The position numbers were made by a program, and so were the translations under genes. Positions 8,833-18,363 of a stretch of 64,000 nucleotides of DNA are shown here, piece by piece. The notes under the pieces were generated by a model. It was not told the origin of the DNA, searched no databases, and was given only the letters and a program-made list of their open reading frames with translations. The stretch comes from Methylomonas methanica. Lineage in GTDB: Bacteria; Pseudomonadota; Gammaproteobacteria; Methylococcales; Methylomonadaceae. Every line of letters starts with the position of its first letter. The first letter of the stretch is position 1. The stretch covers positions 37,791 through 101,790 of the forward strand of contig LUUF01000052.1 of the NCBI GenBank assembly GCA_001644045.1, in the 5' to 3' direction.

Positions 8833-10481
8833 GCAGCCTCGAACATCTGATGATTGATTACAGCCAAAATATGATGCTGCTGGTTGAACCCAGTGAGTTG
8901 CGGATCATCATTGCCAACAGGGTTGTAGAGAAGATGCTTGGCTATTCGGAACAGGAATTGCTTGCCATGGCAATCACGAATATCGAAAGTTCATTGCAAG
9001 ACGTCTTTTATTGGGAAGATGTCCGTAACGGCCAATATCTCGATATCGAGACCCAGGATGGACTTTATCAATGCGCCGATGGTTCGATGCTGATGGTGAC
9101 GAAATCCGTCAAGGTCATTCACCATGAAGGGAGCCCTCTGATTCTGATACAGGCCAGGGATGTACAGAACGAACACAAGGCCGAGGATGCCCTGGCCCAA
9201 ATATTGTCCCAATTGAGGGCAACGCTGGAATCGACAGGCAACGGCATTCTGGTCATCGATTGGCATGGCAAGATCGCCAACATGAACCGCCAGTTCAGTA
9301 GCATGTGGGGCATTTCAGACGATTTGCTGCTTGAGAGGGAGGAAGCGGATATTCTCGAATTCATTGCCGGGCTGGTCGTCGAGCCGGAAGCATTTCGTGC
9401 TCGCCTGCAGGAGCTCGTCGGCAGCAGGGAAACCGAAGATATCCTGAGTCTTAAGGATGGCCGGATTTTCGAATGCAGATCGCGGCCGCAATATCTTGGT
9501 GAGCACATCATCGGCCGCGTCTTCGGATTCAACGATATCACCGAACACAAACGGGCAGAGGAAGCTTTGCGCGATTCCCGAGACAAACTTGAAGAGCAGG
9601 TACATAAGCGCACTGAGTCCCTGCAAATGGCGAATACGCAATTGCTGGCCGAGAAGGCGCGTCAAGAGGATCTCATCAGGCAACTTGAAGAAACCCAGAT
9701 GCAACTGCTGCAATCCGAAAAAATGGCTTCGATTGGCCAGCTTGCTGCTGGAGTGGCACACGAGATCAACAATCCCATTGGCTTCGTCAACTCCAACTTG
9801 AGTACGTTGCAAGAGTATGTCGATGGGATGCTCAGACTGCTTGCGGCTTACGAAGATATCGAAAGTACTTTGGTGAATGAGGCGTTGCAAGATATCACGC
9901 ATCTGAAAGAGGAAGTCAATATCGGCTATCTGCGCGGCGATATCGGCAATCTTCTGGCGGAATCCCTCGACGGCTTACAGCGAGTGCGGCGCATCGTTAA
10001 AGACCTGAAGGATTTCTCTCACGTCGGCGAATTGGAACAGCAATTGGCAAATCTTGAGTCGGGTCTCGACAGTACGCTTAATGTGGTGTGGAACGAAATC
10101 AAGTACAAAGCCGAAGTCGTCAAGGAATATGGAAGAATCCCTGAGATTAACTGCATCGCGTCCCAACTCAACCAGGTGTTCATGAACCTTCTGATCAATG
10201 CGGTGCAAGCGATCGAGGATCACGGCCGAATTACGATTCGCACCGGTCATGACGAGAAAAAAGTCTGGGTTGAGGTGGAGGATACCGGCAAGGGCATCAA
10301 ACCCGAACAGCTCGGAAAAATCTTCGATCCGTTCTTTACCACCAAGTCGGTCGGCATGGGCACAGGCTTGGGTCTATCGTTATCCTATGGGATTGTTAAA
10401 AAGCACAATGGATGGATAGAGGTGAAGAGCGAACTCGGTAAGGGCACGTCCTTTCGCGTATTTTTGCCGCGGACTAGCTGA
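8829..10481 (+). CDS. PAS-domain sensor histidine kinase (soluble)
   Basis: This 550-residue kinase has no membrane segment. Two PAS-like regions (about 1-115 and 130-240) are followed by a coiled coil (245-300) and a kinase core. H311 in [11 protein letters not shown] is the phosphoacceptor. An N-box ([10 protein letters not shown]) and G-boxes ([15 protein letters not shown]) follow. It probably senses a cytoplasmic cue and phosphorylates a partner. It has no receiver domain of its own, and no response regulator lies beside it. The nearest regulator is the GGDEF protein at 13934. Coupled by ATGA overlap to the HD-GYP gene. Confidence 0.9.
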   Translation: MSSLEHLMIDYSQNMMLLVEPSELRIIIANRVVEKMLGYSEQELLAMAITNIESSLQDVFYWEDVRNGQYLDIETQDGLYQCADGSMLMVTKSVKVIHHEGSPLILIQARDVQNEHKAEDALAQILSQLRATLESTGNGILVIDWHGKIANMNRQFSSMWGISDDLLLEREEADILEFIAGLVVEPEAFRARLQELVGSRETEDILSLKDGRIFECRSRPQYLGEHIIGRVFGFNDITEHKRAEEALRDSRDKLEEQVHKRTESLQMANTQLLAEKARQEDLIRQLEETQMQLLQSEKMASIGQLAAGVAHEINNPIGFVNSNLSTLQEYVDGMLRLLAAYEDIESTLVNEALQDITHLKEEVNIGYLRGDIGNLLAESLDGLQRVRRIVKDLKDFSHVGELEQQLANLESGLDSTLNVVWNEIKYKAEVVKEYGRIPEINCIASQLNQVFMNLLINAVQAIEDHGRITIRTGHDEKKVWVEVEDTGKGIKPEQLGKIFDPFFTTKSVGMGTGLGLSLSYGIVKKHNGWIEVKSELGKGTSFRVFLPRTS

Positions 10482-10572
10482 CAGGCTTTTTAAGAGTTGA
10501 ACGGCTGCTCTGTGGCCATTAAGCTAAAATGCCTATTCGGCTGTTCTTGGTAGATTTGGAGAAACGTAACCG

Positions 10573-10770
10573 ATGGGAATGGGCGGGGTTTGCATGTCAA
10601 AATCGCCACATGCCTTTGGGCCTATTGAAGTTTGCATGTCCCTTGAGCGGGATGGAGTATTAACTCCTGTGCCGAACCGATCAATTAATATTGCGGAAAT
10701 GGAAAACGTTCCGCGCGGGTTGCGTAACCCACTCGGGACTAAAGATAAAGCCCCGTCGTGTTTGACGTAA
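10573..10770 (+). CDS. Doubtful small open frame in an intergenic repeat region
   Basis: A 65-codon frame starts at ATG 10573 with GGAG about 14 bases upstream. The product has no signal peptide, no membrane segment and no family I recognise. A longer frame overlaps it on the other strand. Both translations contain a similar GLRNP piece because the DNA is partly palindromic. I think it is more likely non-coding than a gene. Confidence 0.15.
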   Translation: MGMGGVCMSKSPHAFGPIEVCMSLERDGVLTPVPNRSINIAEMENVPRGLRNPLGTKDKAPSCLT

Positions 10771-10798
10771 TTGCCAACAACTAGCATTGGCAATTACG
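10766..10798. terminator. Perfect 12-bp hairpin between convergent genes
   Basis: CGTAATTGCCAA and TTGGCAATTACG form a perfect 12-bp stem around a 9-base loop. It sits 21 bases past the end of pntB and about 285 bases past the histidine kinase. It could end transcription from both sides, but neither flank has a strong T-run. Its TTGCCAA core is shared with the hairpin at 7491-7516. Confidence 0.45.
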
Positions 10799-10819
10799 GG
10801 CCTATAAGTGTCCTCAGCG

Positions 10820-12208
10820 TTAACCCTGCAAAGCCTTCAATAAGCCCTGCAACTTGTCGTTGGCATCACCGAACAGCATGCGGGTATTTTCATGCACGAA
10901 CAGTGGATTGCCGACGCCGGCGTAACCGGAGGCCATCGAGCGCTTCAGCACGATGGTGGTGGCGCCTTTCCAACATTCAAGCACCGGCATGCCGGCTATC
11001 GGGCTGTTGGGGTCGTCTAAAGCCGACGGGTTGACGATGTCGTTGGCGCCGATGACGATGGAGACATCGACATGTGGGAAGTCTTCGTTGATTTCGTCCA
11101 TTTCAAACACGATGTCATACGGGACTTTTGCTTCCGCCAACAATACGTTCATGTGCCCAGGCATCCGCCCGGCGACCGGATGGATTGCAAAGCGGACTTT
11201 TTTGCCGTGGCTGGTCAGGTATTTGGTGATTTCGTTGACTGTGTGCTGCGCTTGCGCCACCGCCATGCCGTAGCCGGGGATAATCACGATCTCTTTGGCG
11301 TCGCGCAGTAATTGCGCGGTTTCTTCGACTTCGATTGGTTGCACGTCGCCGACCACTTCCGCCGCTTCGCCACCCGCACTACCGAAACCGCCGGCTATCA
11401 CACTAAGAAAGTGCCGATTCATCGCCCGGCACATGATGTAACTCAGAATCGCACCGCTGGAGCCGACCAAGGCGCCGGTCACGATCAGCAAATCATTGCT
11501 GAGCATGAAGCCGGTGGCCGCAGCGGCCCAACCCGAATAGCTGTTCAGCATCGATACCACCACCGGCATATCGGCGCCTCCGATGGCCATCACCATATGC
11601 ACGCCAAAAGCCAAGGCAATAACTGTCATGATCAACAGCGGAATCGAACCGCCGCCGGTTTCGGCGCCGTCCAAAAAGCTGCCGCCCAAGATGAAAGTCA
11701 CAACGAACATGGCCAGATTCAGCCAATGCCGTGCCGGCAGTAACATCGGTTTGCCGCTAATCCGTCCGCACAGCTTGCCGAAAGCAATCACCGAGCCGGA
11801 AAAGGTCACCGCGCCGATGAAAATGCCTATGTAGATTTCCAATTCGTGGATGGTTTTTTCCGCGCCTTCCAGGCTGGTGGAATGATCCATGAAGTTGGCG
11901 TAACCCACCAGCACGGCCGCCATACCGACCAAACTGTGCATTAAAGCCACCAGCTCCGGCATTTGCGTCATTTCCACCTTGGCGGCGGCTTTGGTGCCGA
12001 TAAAACCGCCAATCAACAGCGCGATGGTCAGCATCGTATAGGCGGTGACGCTGCCGCCGAATACCGTGGCGACAATCGCAATCGCCATGCCGGTCATACC
12101 GAAGTAGTTGCCGCGCCGCGACGTGTCTTGCTTGCTCAGGCCGCTAAGGCTGAGAATGAATAGAATCGAGGCTGCAATGTACGCCATTGTAACTAGACCG
12201 TTTGACAT
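10820..12208 (-). CDS. pntB: NAD(P) transhydrogenase subunit beta
   Basis: This 462-residue protein has about eight or nine membrane segments in its N-terminal 270 residues. A C-terminal NADP(H)-binding domain follows, with the motif [10 protein letters not shown]. The proton-translocating transhydrogenase uses the proton gradient to pass hydride from NADH to NADP+, supplying NADPH for biosynthesis. Length and motifs match PntB. It starts 10 bases after the pntA stop, with GGAG ahead of the ATG at 12208, so the two subunits share a message. Confidence 0.95.
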   Translation of the reverse strand: MSNGLVTMAYIAASILFILSLSGLSKQDTSRRGNYFGMTGMAIAIVATVFGGSVTAYTMLTIALLIGGFIGTKAAAKVEMTQMPELVALMHSLVGMAAVLVGYANFMDHSTSLEGAEKTIHELEIYIGIFIGAVTFSGSVIAFGKLCGRISGKPMLLPARHWLNLAMFVVTFILGGSFLDGAETGGGSIPLLIMTVIALAFGVHMVMAIGGADMPVVVSMLNSYSGWAAAATGFMLSNDLLIVTGALVGSSGAILSYIMCRAMNRHFLSVIAGGFGSAGGEAAEVVGDVQPIEVEETAQLLRDAKEIVIIPGYGMAVAQAQHTVNEITKYLTSHGKKVRFAIHPVAGRMPGHMNVLLAEAKVPYDIVFEMDEINEDFPHVDVSIVIGANDIVNPSALDDPNSPIAGMPVLECWKGATTIVLKRSMASGYAGVGNPLFVHENTRMLFGDANDKLQGLLKALQG

Positions 12209-12218
12209 GTAGCTCTCC

Positions 12219-13775
12219 TTATTTTCTGAACATTTCGAGCATGCGGCGCGTCACCAGGAAGCCGCCGGCAATATTGATGGACGCGATCAGGATGGCCAGC
12301 GCGGACAAGATGCTGACTATGGCACTGGGCGCGGAGACTTGCACCAACGCGCCAATCACGATAATGCCGCTGATAGCGTTGGTGACGCTCATCAAGGGCG
12401 TGTGCAGCGACGGCGAGACATTCCAAATCACCTGATAGCCGACGAAGCAAGCCAGCACGAATACGGTGAAGTGCGACAAAAACGAAGTGGGCGCGACCGC
12501 GCCTACGCCGAATAGTGCCAAACCTGCCAACAAGATCGGCAGCCATTGCTTGACCGGTTCGGGCAGCAGCGATTTGGTTTCGGTGGCTGCGGCAGTTTCG
12601 GTTGCCGCGGCTTGCTTGGGCGCGGCTGATAATTTAGGCGGTGGTGGCGGCCAGGTAATATTGCCTTCCTTGATCACGGTAGCGCCGCGAATCACTTCGT
12701 CCTCCATATTGATGACGGTGTTGCCGTCCTTGCCGGGGGTGAGATCGGTCAGCAGATGCCGCAGGTTGGTGGCGTAAAGCTGGCTGGATTGATTGGCCAA
12801 GCGGCTGGGTAAATTGGTGTAACCGATGATGGTCACATCGTGTTTCACCACCACCTGATTTTTCTCGGTCAAGGCGCAGTTGCCGCCTTGTTCGGCGGCC
12901 AAATCCACGATCACGCTGCCGGGTTTCATCGAAGCTACCATCTCGGCGGTAATCAGCTCGGGCGCCGGTTTGCCGGGGATCAAGGCGGTGGTGACGATGA
13001 TGTCTACTTCCTTGGCTTGTTGAGCAAACAAGGCCATCTCGGCTTCGATAAATTCCTTGGACATGGTCTTGGCGTAGCCGCCGCTACCGGAACCGTCTTC
13101 CTGAAAGTCCAGCATCAGAAACTCAGCGTCCATACTTTCGATTTGTTCTTTCACTTCCGGCCGGGTATCGAAAGCGCGGACGATGGCGCCCATGCCTTTC
13201 GCGGCGCCGATGGCCGCCAGACCGGCGACGCCGGCGCCGATCACTAACACCTTGGCCGGCGGGATCTTGCCGGCGGCAGTGATCTGGCCGGTAAAGAAGC
13301 GGCCGAAATGCTGGGCGGCTTCCACAATCGCTCGATAGCCGGCGATATTGGCCATGGAACTCAGAGCGTCCATTTTTTGCGCGCGGGACATGCGCGGCAC
13401 GCTGTCCATCGCCAGCACCGTGACTTTCTTCGCTGCCAGCTTTTGCATCAGCGCTTCGTTTTGCGCCGGCCAGATAAAGCTGATCAATTGTTGGCCTTCG
13501 CGCAGCAAATCGGCTTCGTCGATAGCCAGTTGCGGATGAAACTCGGGTGCCCGGACTTTCATGACGATGTCGCTGCTTTGCCATAATTCCTGCGCCGAGG
13601 CGACGACTTGCACGCCAGCCGCGCGGTAAGCGTCATCGGAAATATTGGCATTGTCGCCGGCACCGCTTTCCACCAAGACTTCAAAGCCGAGTTTAATGAT
13701 TTTTTCCGCGGCGTCTGGCGTGGTAGCGACGCGCTTTTCGCCGTCGTGAACTTCTTTGGGAACACCGATTTTCAT
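12219..13775 (-). CDS. pntA: NAD(P) transhydrogenase subunit alpha
   Basis: This 518-residue protein is the fused form. An NAD(H)-binding domain (about 1-375, with [13 protein letters not shown]) is joined through a Pro/Ala-rich linker (about 385-410) to four hydrophobic segments at the C-terminus. It forms the transhydrogenase with PntB immediately downstream. A GGAG lies 7-10 bases before the ATG at 13775. Some bacteria split this subunit into two genes; here it is one. A divergent gene starts 158 bases away, so the promoter lies in 13776-13933. Confidence 0.95.
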   Translation of the reverse strand: MKIGVPKEVHDGEKRVATTPDAAEKIIKLGFEVLVESGAGDNANISDDAYRAAGVQVVASAQELWQSSDIVMKVRAPEFHPQLAIDEADLLREGQQLISFIWPAQNEALMQKLAAKKVTVLAMDSVPRMSRAQKMDALSSMANIAGYRAIVEAAQHFGRFFTGQITAAGKIPPAKVLVIGAGVAGLAAIGAAKGMGAIVRAFDTRPEVKEQIESMDAEFLMLDFQEDGSGSGGYAKTMSKEFIEAEMALFAQQAKEVDIIVTTALIPGKPAPELITAEMVASMKPGSVIVDLAAEQGGNCALTEKNQVVVKHDVTIIGYTNLPSRLANQSSQLYATNLRHLLTDLTPGKDGNTVINMEDEVIRGATVIKEGNITWPPPPPKLSAAPKQAAATETAAATETKSLLPEPVKQWLPILLAGLALFGVGAVAPTSFLSHFTVFVLACFVGYQVIWNVSPSLHTPLMSVTNAISGIIVIGALVQVSAPSAIVSILSALAILIASINIAGGFLVTRRMLEMFRK

Positions 13776-13933
13776 GATTTCTCCTAAGGTTTGGAGGGAA
13801 AGAACGGATTGTTATCAGGCCGAAAAGCCAGCGGGCGAGGATAGGGGATTGAACCGGTTTTATCAATTGTTTTCTGTGAGCGTAGCGAATTACGCTAGAA
13901 TCCAAAGGTCTGCTTAAGCCAACTAGAAGAACG

Positions 13934-14860
13934 ATGAAAATATTGGTGGTCGATGATAGCAAAGTGATCAGGCAGCTGGTTGCGGAATGCCTAAAGGAAA
14001 TGGGACATGCGGTGGCTTATGCCGGAAACGGTTCGGAAGCTCTGCAATATGTCGCCGACCATGATGTGGACTTGATTCTGATGGATGTGGAAATGCCGTT
14101 TCTAAGCGGTTTCGAAGCGACCAAGGCGATCCGCGAGTTGAAAAAGTCTGATTGGTTTCCAATCATTTTTCTTACCATGCACGACGACGATCAATCGTTC
14201 GTCAATGGCATTTTGGCTGGTGGCGACGCCTATCTGCCCAAGCCGCTGAATCCAACCCGTTTGCGCCTGACGGTAATCGCGATGGAGAGGATTTACGTGA
14301 TGCGGCAAAAACTGCAAAAGACCCAACGGGAATTACAGGCCGCCAATCTGGAATTGGAGCGTTTGTCATTGCGCGATCAATTGACCGGCTTGGGCAATCG
14401 CCGCCATTTCGATAGCAATCTAACCATGCAATTTGCGCTGTCCCGCCGTAACAAAGCGCCTTTGTCGCTGATCATCTGCGATATCGATTATTTTAAAAAC
14501 TACAACGATTCATTGGGTCACCCGCAAGGTGATGCTTGTTTGATTGAAGTGGCCAAAGTGATTACGGAGCAGTTGGAACGCAGCAGCGATCTAATTTGTC
14601 GCTATGGCGGCGAGGAATTTGTAGCAATCTTGCCCGATACGCCTTTACACGATGCGCGCACGTTGGCCGAAAATATTCGCCGGCAAGTTTTCGAAACCGA
14701 TATTAGTTATGGAGAAGCTGAAGCTCGGCGCGTGAGCCTGAGTTTGGGCGTGGCCACTTATGTTGGCCAGTATAAAACCGAACAAGAGATGGTCGAAGCG
14801 GCCGATGCCGCATTGTATAAGGCCAAGCAAAATGGCCGTAACCGGGTGGAAATAAATTAA
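13934..14860 (+). CDS. Response regulator with GGDEF diguanylate cyclase domain
   Basis: This 308-residue protein has a receiver domain (1-120) and a GGDEF domain (about 140-305). Acidic residues D7/D8, the phosphoacceptor D51 and K103 are in place. The active site reads GGEEF (225-229). The inhibitory product-binding RxxD (R216-D219) sits exactly five residues before it. It should make cyclic di-GMP when phosphorylated and be subject to feedback inhibition. No cognate kinase is adjacent; the soluble kinase at 8829 is the closest candidate. It ends 3 bases before the next gene, a possible operon head. Confidence 0.92.
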   Translation: MKILVVDDSKVIRQLVAECLKEMGHAVAYAGNGSEALQYVADHDVDLILMDVEMPFLSGFEATKAIRELKKSDWFPIIFLTMHDDDQSFVNGILAGGDAYLPKPLNPTRLRLTVIAMERIYVMRQKLQKTQRELQAANLELERLSLRDQLTGLGNRRHFDSNLTMQFALSRRNKAPLSLIICDIDYFKNYNDSLGHPQGDACLIEVAKVITEQLERSSDLICRYGGEEFVAILPDTPLHDARTLAENIRRQVFETDISYGEAEARRVSLSLGVATYVGQYKTEQEMVEAADAALYKAKQNGRNRVEIN

Positions 14861-14863
14861 AAC

Positions 14864-15790
14864 GTGTATCGAGCCAAGGACTTTATAGAAACCGCGGAAG
14901 GTCTGATCTTCGCGGTAGTGGCCGAAGGCCAGGAACAGGGGAAGGTGTTATGTTTTCTGCGCTACCTCTGTCTGGAGGGTGTCTGGCGCAAGGTCGATAC
15001 CGAACTGGCTAATCGCCATCTTGACCAATATTACCCGCAGTATCTGCATTATTCGGCGCTGCTCGATGCGCATTTACATGCCGTGCCGGTTACTGCGATT
15101 GCTCGGCATTACCAACCTAGACATGTCTTGCAACGTTTATTGGCTGACGCACCCGGCGACCCGGTGTTGGCCGATTTGCATAAACTGTGCGGCTTGTTGC
15201 GAGACAATGGCTTGGTGCTTACCCGATTCGGTGTTACCGGCTCGCTACTGGTGGGTATGCAAAAACACAGTTCCGATATTGATCTAGTATGCTACGAGCG
15301 CAGCGAGTTTCATCGCGCGCGCAATATCGTCCAAGCCTTGATCGCCGAAGATCGTTGTCAGGCGTTAAACGACGAGGATTGGTTGGAGGCTTATAAGCGG
15401 CGGGCCTGCGATTTTGCCTTTGACGAATATGTCTGGCACGAGCTGCGCAAGTACAACAAGGCGATGATCAACGGGCGTAAATTCGATTTGTCGTTAACGG
15501 TTGCCGACCCGGAAGCACGGGAGCGAAGCCACCGTAAACTGGGCTTTATCAGTATCGACGCCGAAGTGTGCGAAGACCAATTCAGTTTCGATTATCCCGC
15601 TCGGTTTGGCATCAAACACCCGCAAGTCGGTAGCGTGGTGTGTTTTACCGCTACTTATAACGGTCAGGCGCAAACCGGCGAACGGGTTCGCGTGGCCGGG
15701 CAGTTAGAAGTCGATCAAGACGGGGTCCAGCGCATAGTGGTTGGCTCCAACCGGGAAGCCATAGGCGAATTTATCAAGGTAATCCGGTGA
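14864..15790 (+). CDS. Predicted nucleotidyltransferase (archaeal-like family)
   Basis: This 308-residue cytoplasmic protein contains a polymerase-beta-type nucleotidyltransferase motif: TGSLLVG about 20 residues before the metal pair SSDIDLV (near residues 126-146). The N-terminal third and the overall arrangement remind me of predicted nucleotidyltransferases found mainly in archaea, but I could not run a search. The GTG start at 14864 is 3 bases after the GGDEF gene. Its stop overlaps the next start (GTGA). Position in front of a tetrahydromethanopterin gene suggests, but does not prove, a role in C1 cofactor chemistry. Confidence 0.65.
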   Translation: MYRAKDFIETAEGLIFAVVAEGQEQGKVLCFLRYLCLEGVWRKVDTELANRHLDQYYPQYLHYSALLDAHLHAVPVTAIARHYQPRHVLQRLLADAPGDPVLADLHKLCGLLRDNGLVLTRFGVTGSLLVGMQKHSSDIDLVCYERSEFHRARNIVQALIAEDRCQALNDEDWLEAYKRRACDFAFDEYVWHELRKYNKAMINGRKFDLSLTVADPEARERSHRKLGFISIDAEVCEDQFSFDYPARFGIKHPQVGSVVCFTATYNGQAQTGERVRVAGQLEVDQDGVQRIVVGSNREAIGEFIKVIR

Positions 15791-16464
15791 AAGAGCGTTG
15801 CTGGCGGGCGGTTATCTTCGATATGGACGGTCTTGTTTTGGATAGCGAACCTACCTACGTGCGGGCTTGGCAGGCGGCGATCGATGAGCTTGGTTTTACG
15901 ATGCCGGCCCAATTTTGGACAAGCTTGTCGGGTTGCTCCGGAAAGACGGTTACTCAGCGTTTGCAGGAGCAATGCGGCGTTGACTTCGATCTGGAACGGT
16001 TTCAGCAGTTAAGTAGCGTTTACTGGCTAGCCCATGTTCAGCAGCACGGAATAGCGGTAAAGCCCGGTTTTTTTGTTTTACTGGATGTACTTGCCCAGTA
16101 CGGTTTGCCGTTCTGTCTGGCAACTAATAGCCCGCTGGCGGCGGCGCGGCAGTGCCTGGCCTGGGCCGGATTGACGGATATTTTCCCCCGTATCGTTGCC
16201 GGCGATACGGTACGCGCCGCCAAACCCGCCCCGGATATTTTTTTACGCGCGTCAGCCGAACTGGCACAACCGGTTCAAGATTGTTTGGTGTTGGAAGATT
16301 CGCCGATCGGTATCCGCGCCGCGCTCGCCGCCGGAGCTTCTTGCGTTTTCGTGCCGTCTTTGCAACCCGCTGACGCATGGGCCGCCGAACACGCCGATTA
16401 TCTACTGGACGATCTGCAACAAGTGGCCGATTTTATCTCGGCCCGCCAACATCATCCGCTATAA
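15787..16464 (+). CDS. HAD-superfamily phosphatase, beta-phosphoglucomutase-like
   Basis: This 225-residue protein has the HAD nucleophile motif FDMDGLVLDSEP near the N-terminus. A small alpha-helical cap (about 18-85), motif II ATNSP, motif III lysine (AAKPAPD) and motif IV LEDSPIGI follow. It belongs to subfamily IA variant 3, which covers beta-phosphoglucomutases and sugar or nucleotide phosphatases, so the substrate is open. The GTG start overlaps the stop of the nucleotidyltransferase by four bases. The next gene makes the beta-RFAP intermediate, so a phosphorylated pterin or arylamine substrate is conceivable. Confidence 0.88.
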   Translation: MKERCWRAVIFDMDGLVLDSEPTYVRAWQAAIDELGFTMPAQFWTSLSGCSGKTVTQRLQEQCGVDFDLERFQQLSSVYWLAHVQQHGIAVKPGFFVLLDVLAQYGLPFCLATNSPLAAARQCLAWAGLTDIFPRIVAGDTVRAAKPAPDIFLRASAELAQPVQDCLVLEDSPIGIRAALAAGASCVFVPSLQPADAWAAEHADYLLDDLQQVADFISARQHHPL

Positions 16465-16498
16465 TGCCCGCTCCTTACTAATCGATGGAATCCAGGTG

Positions 16499-17458
16499 GT
16501 GAAAGCGCGGTACCAAACAGTCACGGTTATAGCTCCGGCTCGCTTGCATATGGGCTTTATCGATTTAAGCGGGGCGTTGGGGCGGCATTTCGGTAGCATC
16601 GGTTTGGCTCTGAACGAAATCAATACCAGGCTCACCATAACTACAGGGGATAGCATGCAGGTCAGTGGCCCGTCCGCTGATCGCGCTCTGAAATGTACCC
16701 GGCAATTTTGTCAGTTGCTGGGCGTTTCCGATGCACTCAATATTACTATCGATAATGCCATCCCCGAACATATTGGGTTAGGATCGGGCACGCAAATGGC
16801 TTTGGCTGTCGGTGCCGCGTTGAATGCCTTTTACGGTTTGGGGCTGTCGGTGCGGGAAATAGCGCAACTCTCAGATCGCGGCGCGCGTTCCGGTATCGGC
16901 ATCGGTATCTTTGAAAAAGGCGGCTTGGTGGTAGACGGCGGTCGCGGACCGGATACCAAGACCCCGCCGATGATTGCGCAGATGGCTGTGCCTGAAGACT
17001 GGCGATTTATTTTGGTATTTGATCAACGCGGCCAAGGATTGCACGGCGAACAAGAAGTCAGCGCTTTCCAACAGTTGCCGCCGTTTCCACAAGCACAGGC
17101 CGAACGCTTGTGTTACTTGCTGCTGATGCAGGGTTTGCCGGCTCTGGCTGAACGCGATCTTGATAAATTCGGCGAAGTGATTACCTGGTTGCAACAGGCG
17201 GTGGGTGAGCATTTCGCGCCGGTACAGGGCGGGGTGTTTACCAGTCCGGATGTCGCGGCAGCGATGGCTAGTCTGGCCGCGCAAGGCGCGGTGGCGATAG
17301 GGCAGACCTCGTGGGGGCCGACCGGATTTTGCGCGGTTGCCGATCCGCAACGCGCGGCGGAGTTACTGGCTCGGTTGGAAGCGCAATTTGCTGCATCGCC
17401 GTTGAGTTTTTTGGTTGCCAGTGCTCGAAATCAGACAGCGGAAATTATTGTCAATTAG
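16499..17458 (+). CDS. mptG: Beta-ribofuranosylaminobenzene 5'-phosphate synthase
   Basis: This 319-residue GHMP-kinase-fold enzyme condenses 4-hydroxybenzoate or 4-aminobenzoate with PRPP, the committed step of tetrahydromethanopterin synthesis. Visible marks are the N-terminal APARLHMGFIDL, the glycine-rich EHIGLGSGTQ loop, and GIGIFEKGGLVVDGG. The open frame extends back to 16196 but overlaps the HAD gene. A GTG at 16499 (or 16496) begins just before the conserved domain and gives the usual length. In bacteria this enzyme marks methylotrophs and a few relatives that use the H4MPT formaldehyde pathway. Confidence 0.92.
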   Translation: MKARYQTVTVIAPARLHMGFIDLSGALGRHFGSIGLALNEINTRLTITTGDSMQVSGPSADRALKCTRQFCQLLGVSDALNITIDNAIPEHIGLGSGTQMALAVGAALNAFYGLGLSVREIAQLSDRGARSGIGIGIFEKGGLVVDGGRGPDTKTPPMIAQMAVPEDWRFILVFDQRGQGLHGEQEVSAFQQLPPFPQAQAERLCYLLLMQGLPALAERDLDKFGEVITWLQQAVGEHFAPVQGGVFTSPDVAAAMASLAAQGAVAIGQTSWGPTGFCAVADPQRAAELLARLEAQFAASPLSFLVASARNQTAEIIVN

Positions 17459-17466
17459 CGTTTGCT

Positions 17467-17778
17467 TCAGTCGAGCGGGTGTTCGGCGCTATCCTTGTTT
17501 TGTCTATTGTCAGTCCATTCGGCACTGAGCCTATCGCCGTTATTGCCGGCTTTTAATCTAAACGTAAAAAATGGGTTCTTGGAGATACTGCCGGCCATAT
17601 TGGCAGTTAAGATAAGTTGACCGTTTAATTTAACCAGCAATTGCTCGATAAAATGCGCCGGAATCAATTCGCCGTTAGCATCGCGGTTGCGGCCGTTTTC
17701 CATCGGATGCGTGATCAGCAATTTAACTTCCGTATAGCCGCCGCGCCGCTGGCTTCTGATTTTAATACTGTTAGCCAT
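17467..17778 (-). CDS. soxZ: SoxZ, sulfur carrier complex subunit
   Basis: This 103-residue immunoglobulin-like protein matches SoxZ in length and pattern, including a THPME segment in the middle and an NPFFTFR-like strand. SoxZ pairs with SoxY to carry sulfur intermediates in the periplasm. It has no signal peptide of its own and would be exported with SoxY. The ATG at 17778 follows the soxY stop by one base. It converges tail to tail with the beta-RFAP synthase gene, 8 bases away. No soxXA, soxB or soxCD is in the window. Confidence 0.87.
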   Translation of the reverse strand: MANSIKIRSQRRGGYTEVKLLITHPMENGRNRDANGELIPAHFIEQLLVKLNGQLILTANMAGSISKNPFFTFRLKAGNNGDRLSAEWTDNRQNKDSAEHPLD

Positions 17779-17779
17779 A

Positions 17780-18241
17780 TCAACCTGTTCCACAGCCGCC
17801 GCGCATTACATTGACCCAGCTGCTGGTGCGCAATAGTTCGCCGTTGTGTTCGGCAAGCAAAATCACGTTGCAAGATTCGGCTAATTTAATCCGTGCGGTG
17901 AGGAAGGGGGCTATAAGTGGCGTGAGTTCGAATTCCGCCAGCAGCGGCGTAGGATTTTTATCGGCGAAAAGATACAGTTTCTCGATGCCGTCCAACTCAC
18001 TAGCAATGCTCACCGGCACCACCGCGCCATCTTCGGCAATCTCGGGCAGGATCAAATTGATTTTATCGCTATTAATCACAGGCCGCTGCCCGATTATTTG
18101 CGTGTAGATGGTGGCGAATTCATCGGCGGCAAAATGCTTTGCCAGTCTCTCCGCGAACGCGATTGCGGATTTGCCTGCCAGCAACACTCCCGTGATCAGA
18201 ATGCCTGAGTGCTGTAGAAATAAGCGGCGGGCACTAGGCAT
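17780..18241 (-). CDS. soxY: SoxY, sulfur-binding carrier subunit
   Basis: This 153-residue protein has a twin-arginine-like signal (SARRLFLQ followed by a hydrophobic stretch) and ends in GGCGTG. That resembles the canonical GGCGG carrier tail whose Cys bears the sulfur cargo. The SoxY-specific domain fills the rest. It is followed by soxZ after one base. Without neighbouring sox enzymes, the pair may serve thiosulfate or sulfide handling with distant genes, or an unrelated quinoprotein system, as reported for SoxYZ-like carriers in methylotrophs. Confidence 0.88.
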   Translation of the reverse strand: MPSARRLFLQHSGILITGVLLAGKSAIAFAERLAKHFAADEFATIYTQIIGQRPVINSDKINLILPEIAEDGAVVPVSIASELDGIEKLYLFADKNPTPLLAEFELTPLIAPFLTARIKLAESCNVILLAEHNGELLRTSSWVNVMRGGCGTG

Positions 18242-18363
18242 GGAATTTAATAACCATAAAATGTTTGATGTATATCAAAAAATATAAGCTTCCGTTTGTT
18301 ATCTTCTGCCCCGTTGAAATTTTTTCAGCACCACCATCACAAACAACAAAAGGAAGGTACAAA

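Larger units (their letters stand above)
10482..10819. other. 338-base convergent intergenic region with palindromes and a repeated 11-mer
   Basis: The stretch separates the histidine kinase from pntB, which converge here. It contains GTTTGCATGTC twice about 40 bases apart (near 10588 and 10630), a GGGTT/AACCC mini-hairpin near 10719, and a perfect 12-bp palindrome at 10766-10798. A possible 65-codon frame covers most of it. The composition and palindromes look more like an extragenic repeat element than a gene. No promoter is needed between convergent genes. Confidence 0.4.

Noticed and set aside
16196..16498. Upstream extension of the beta-RFAP synthase frame
   Set aside because: It lies inside the HAD gene in another frame; the conserved domain begins at 16499.
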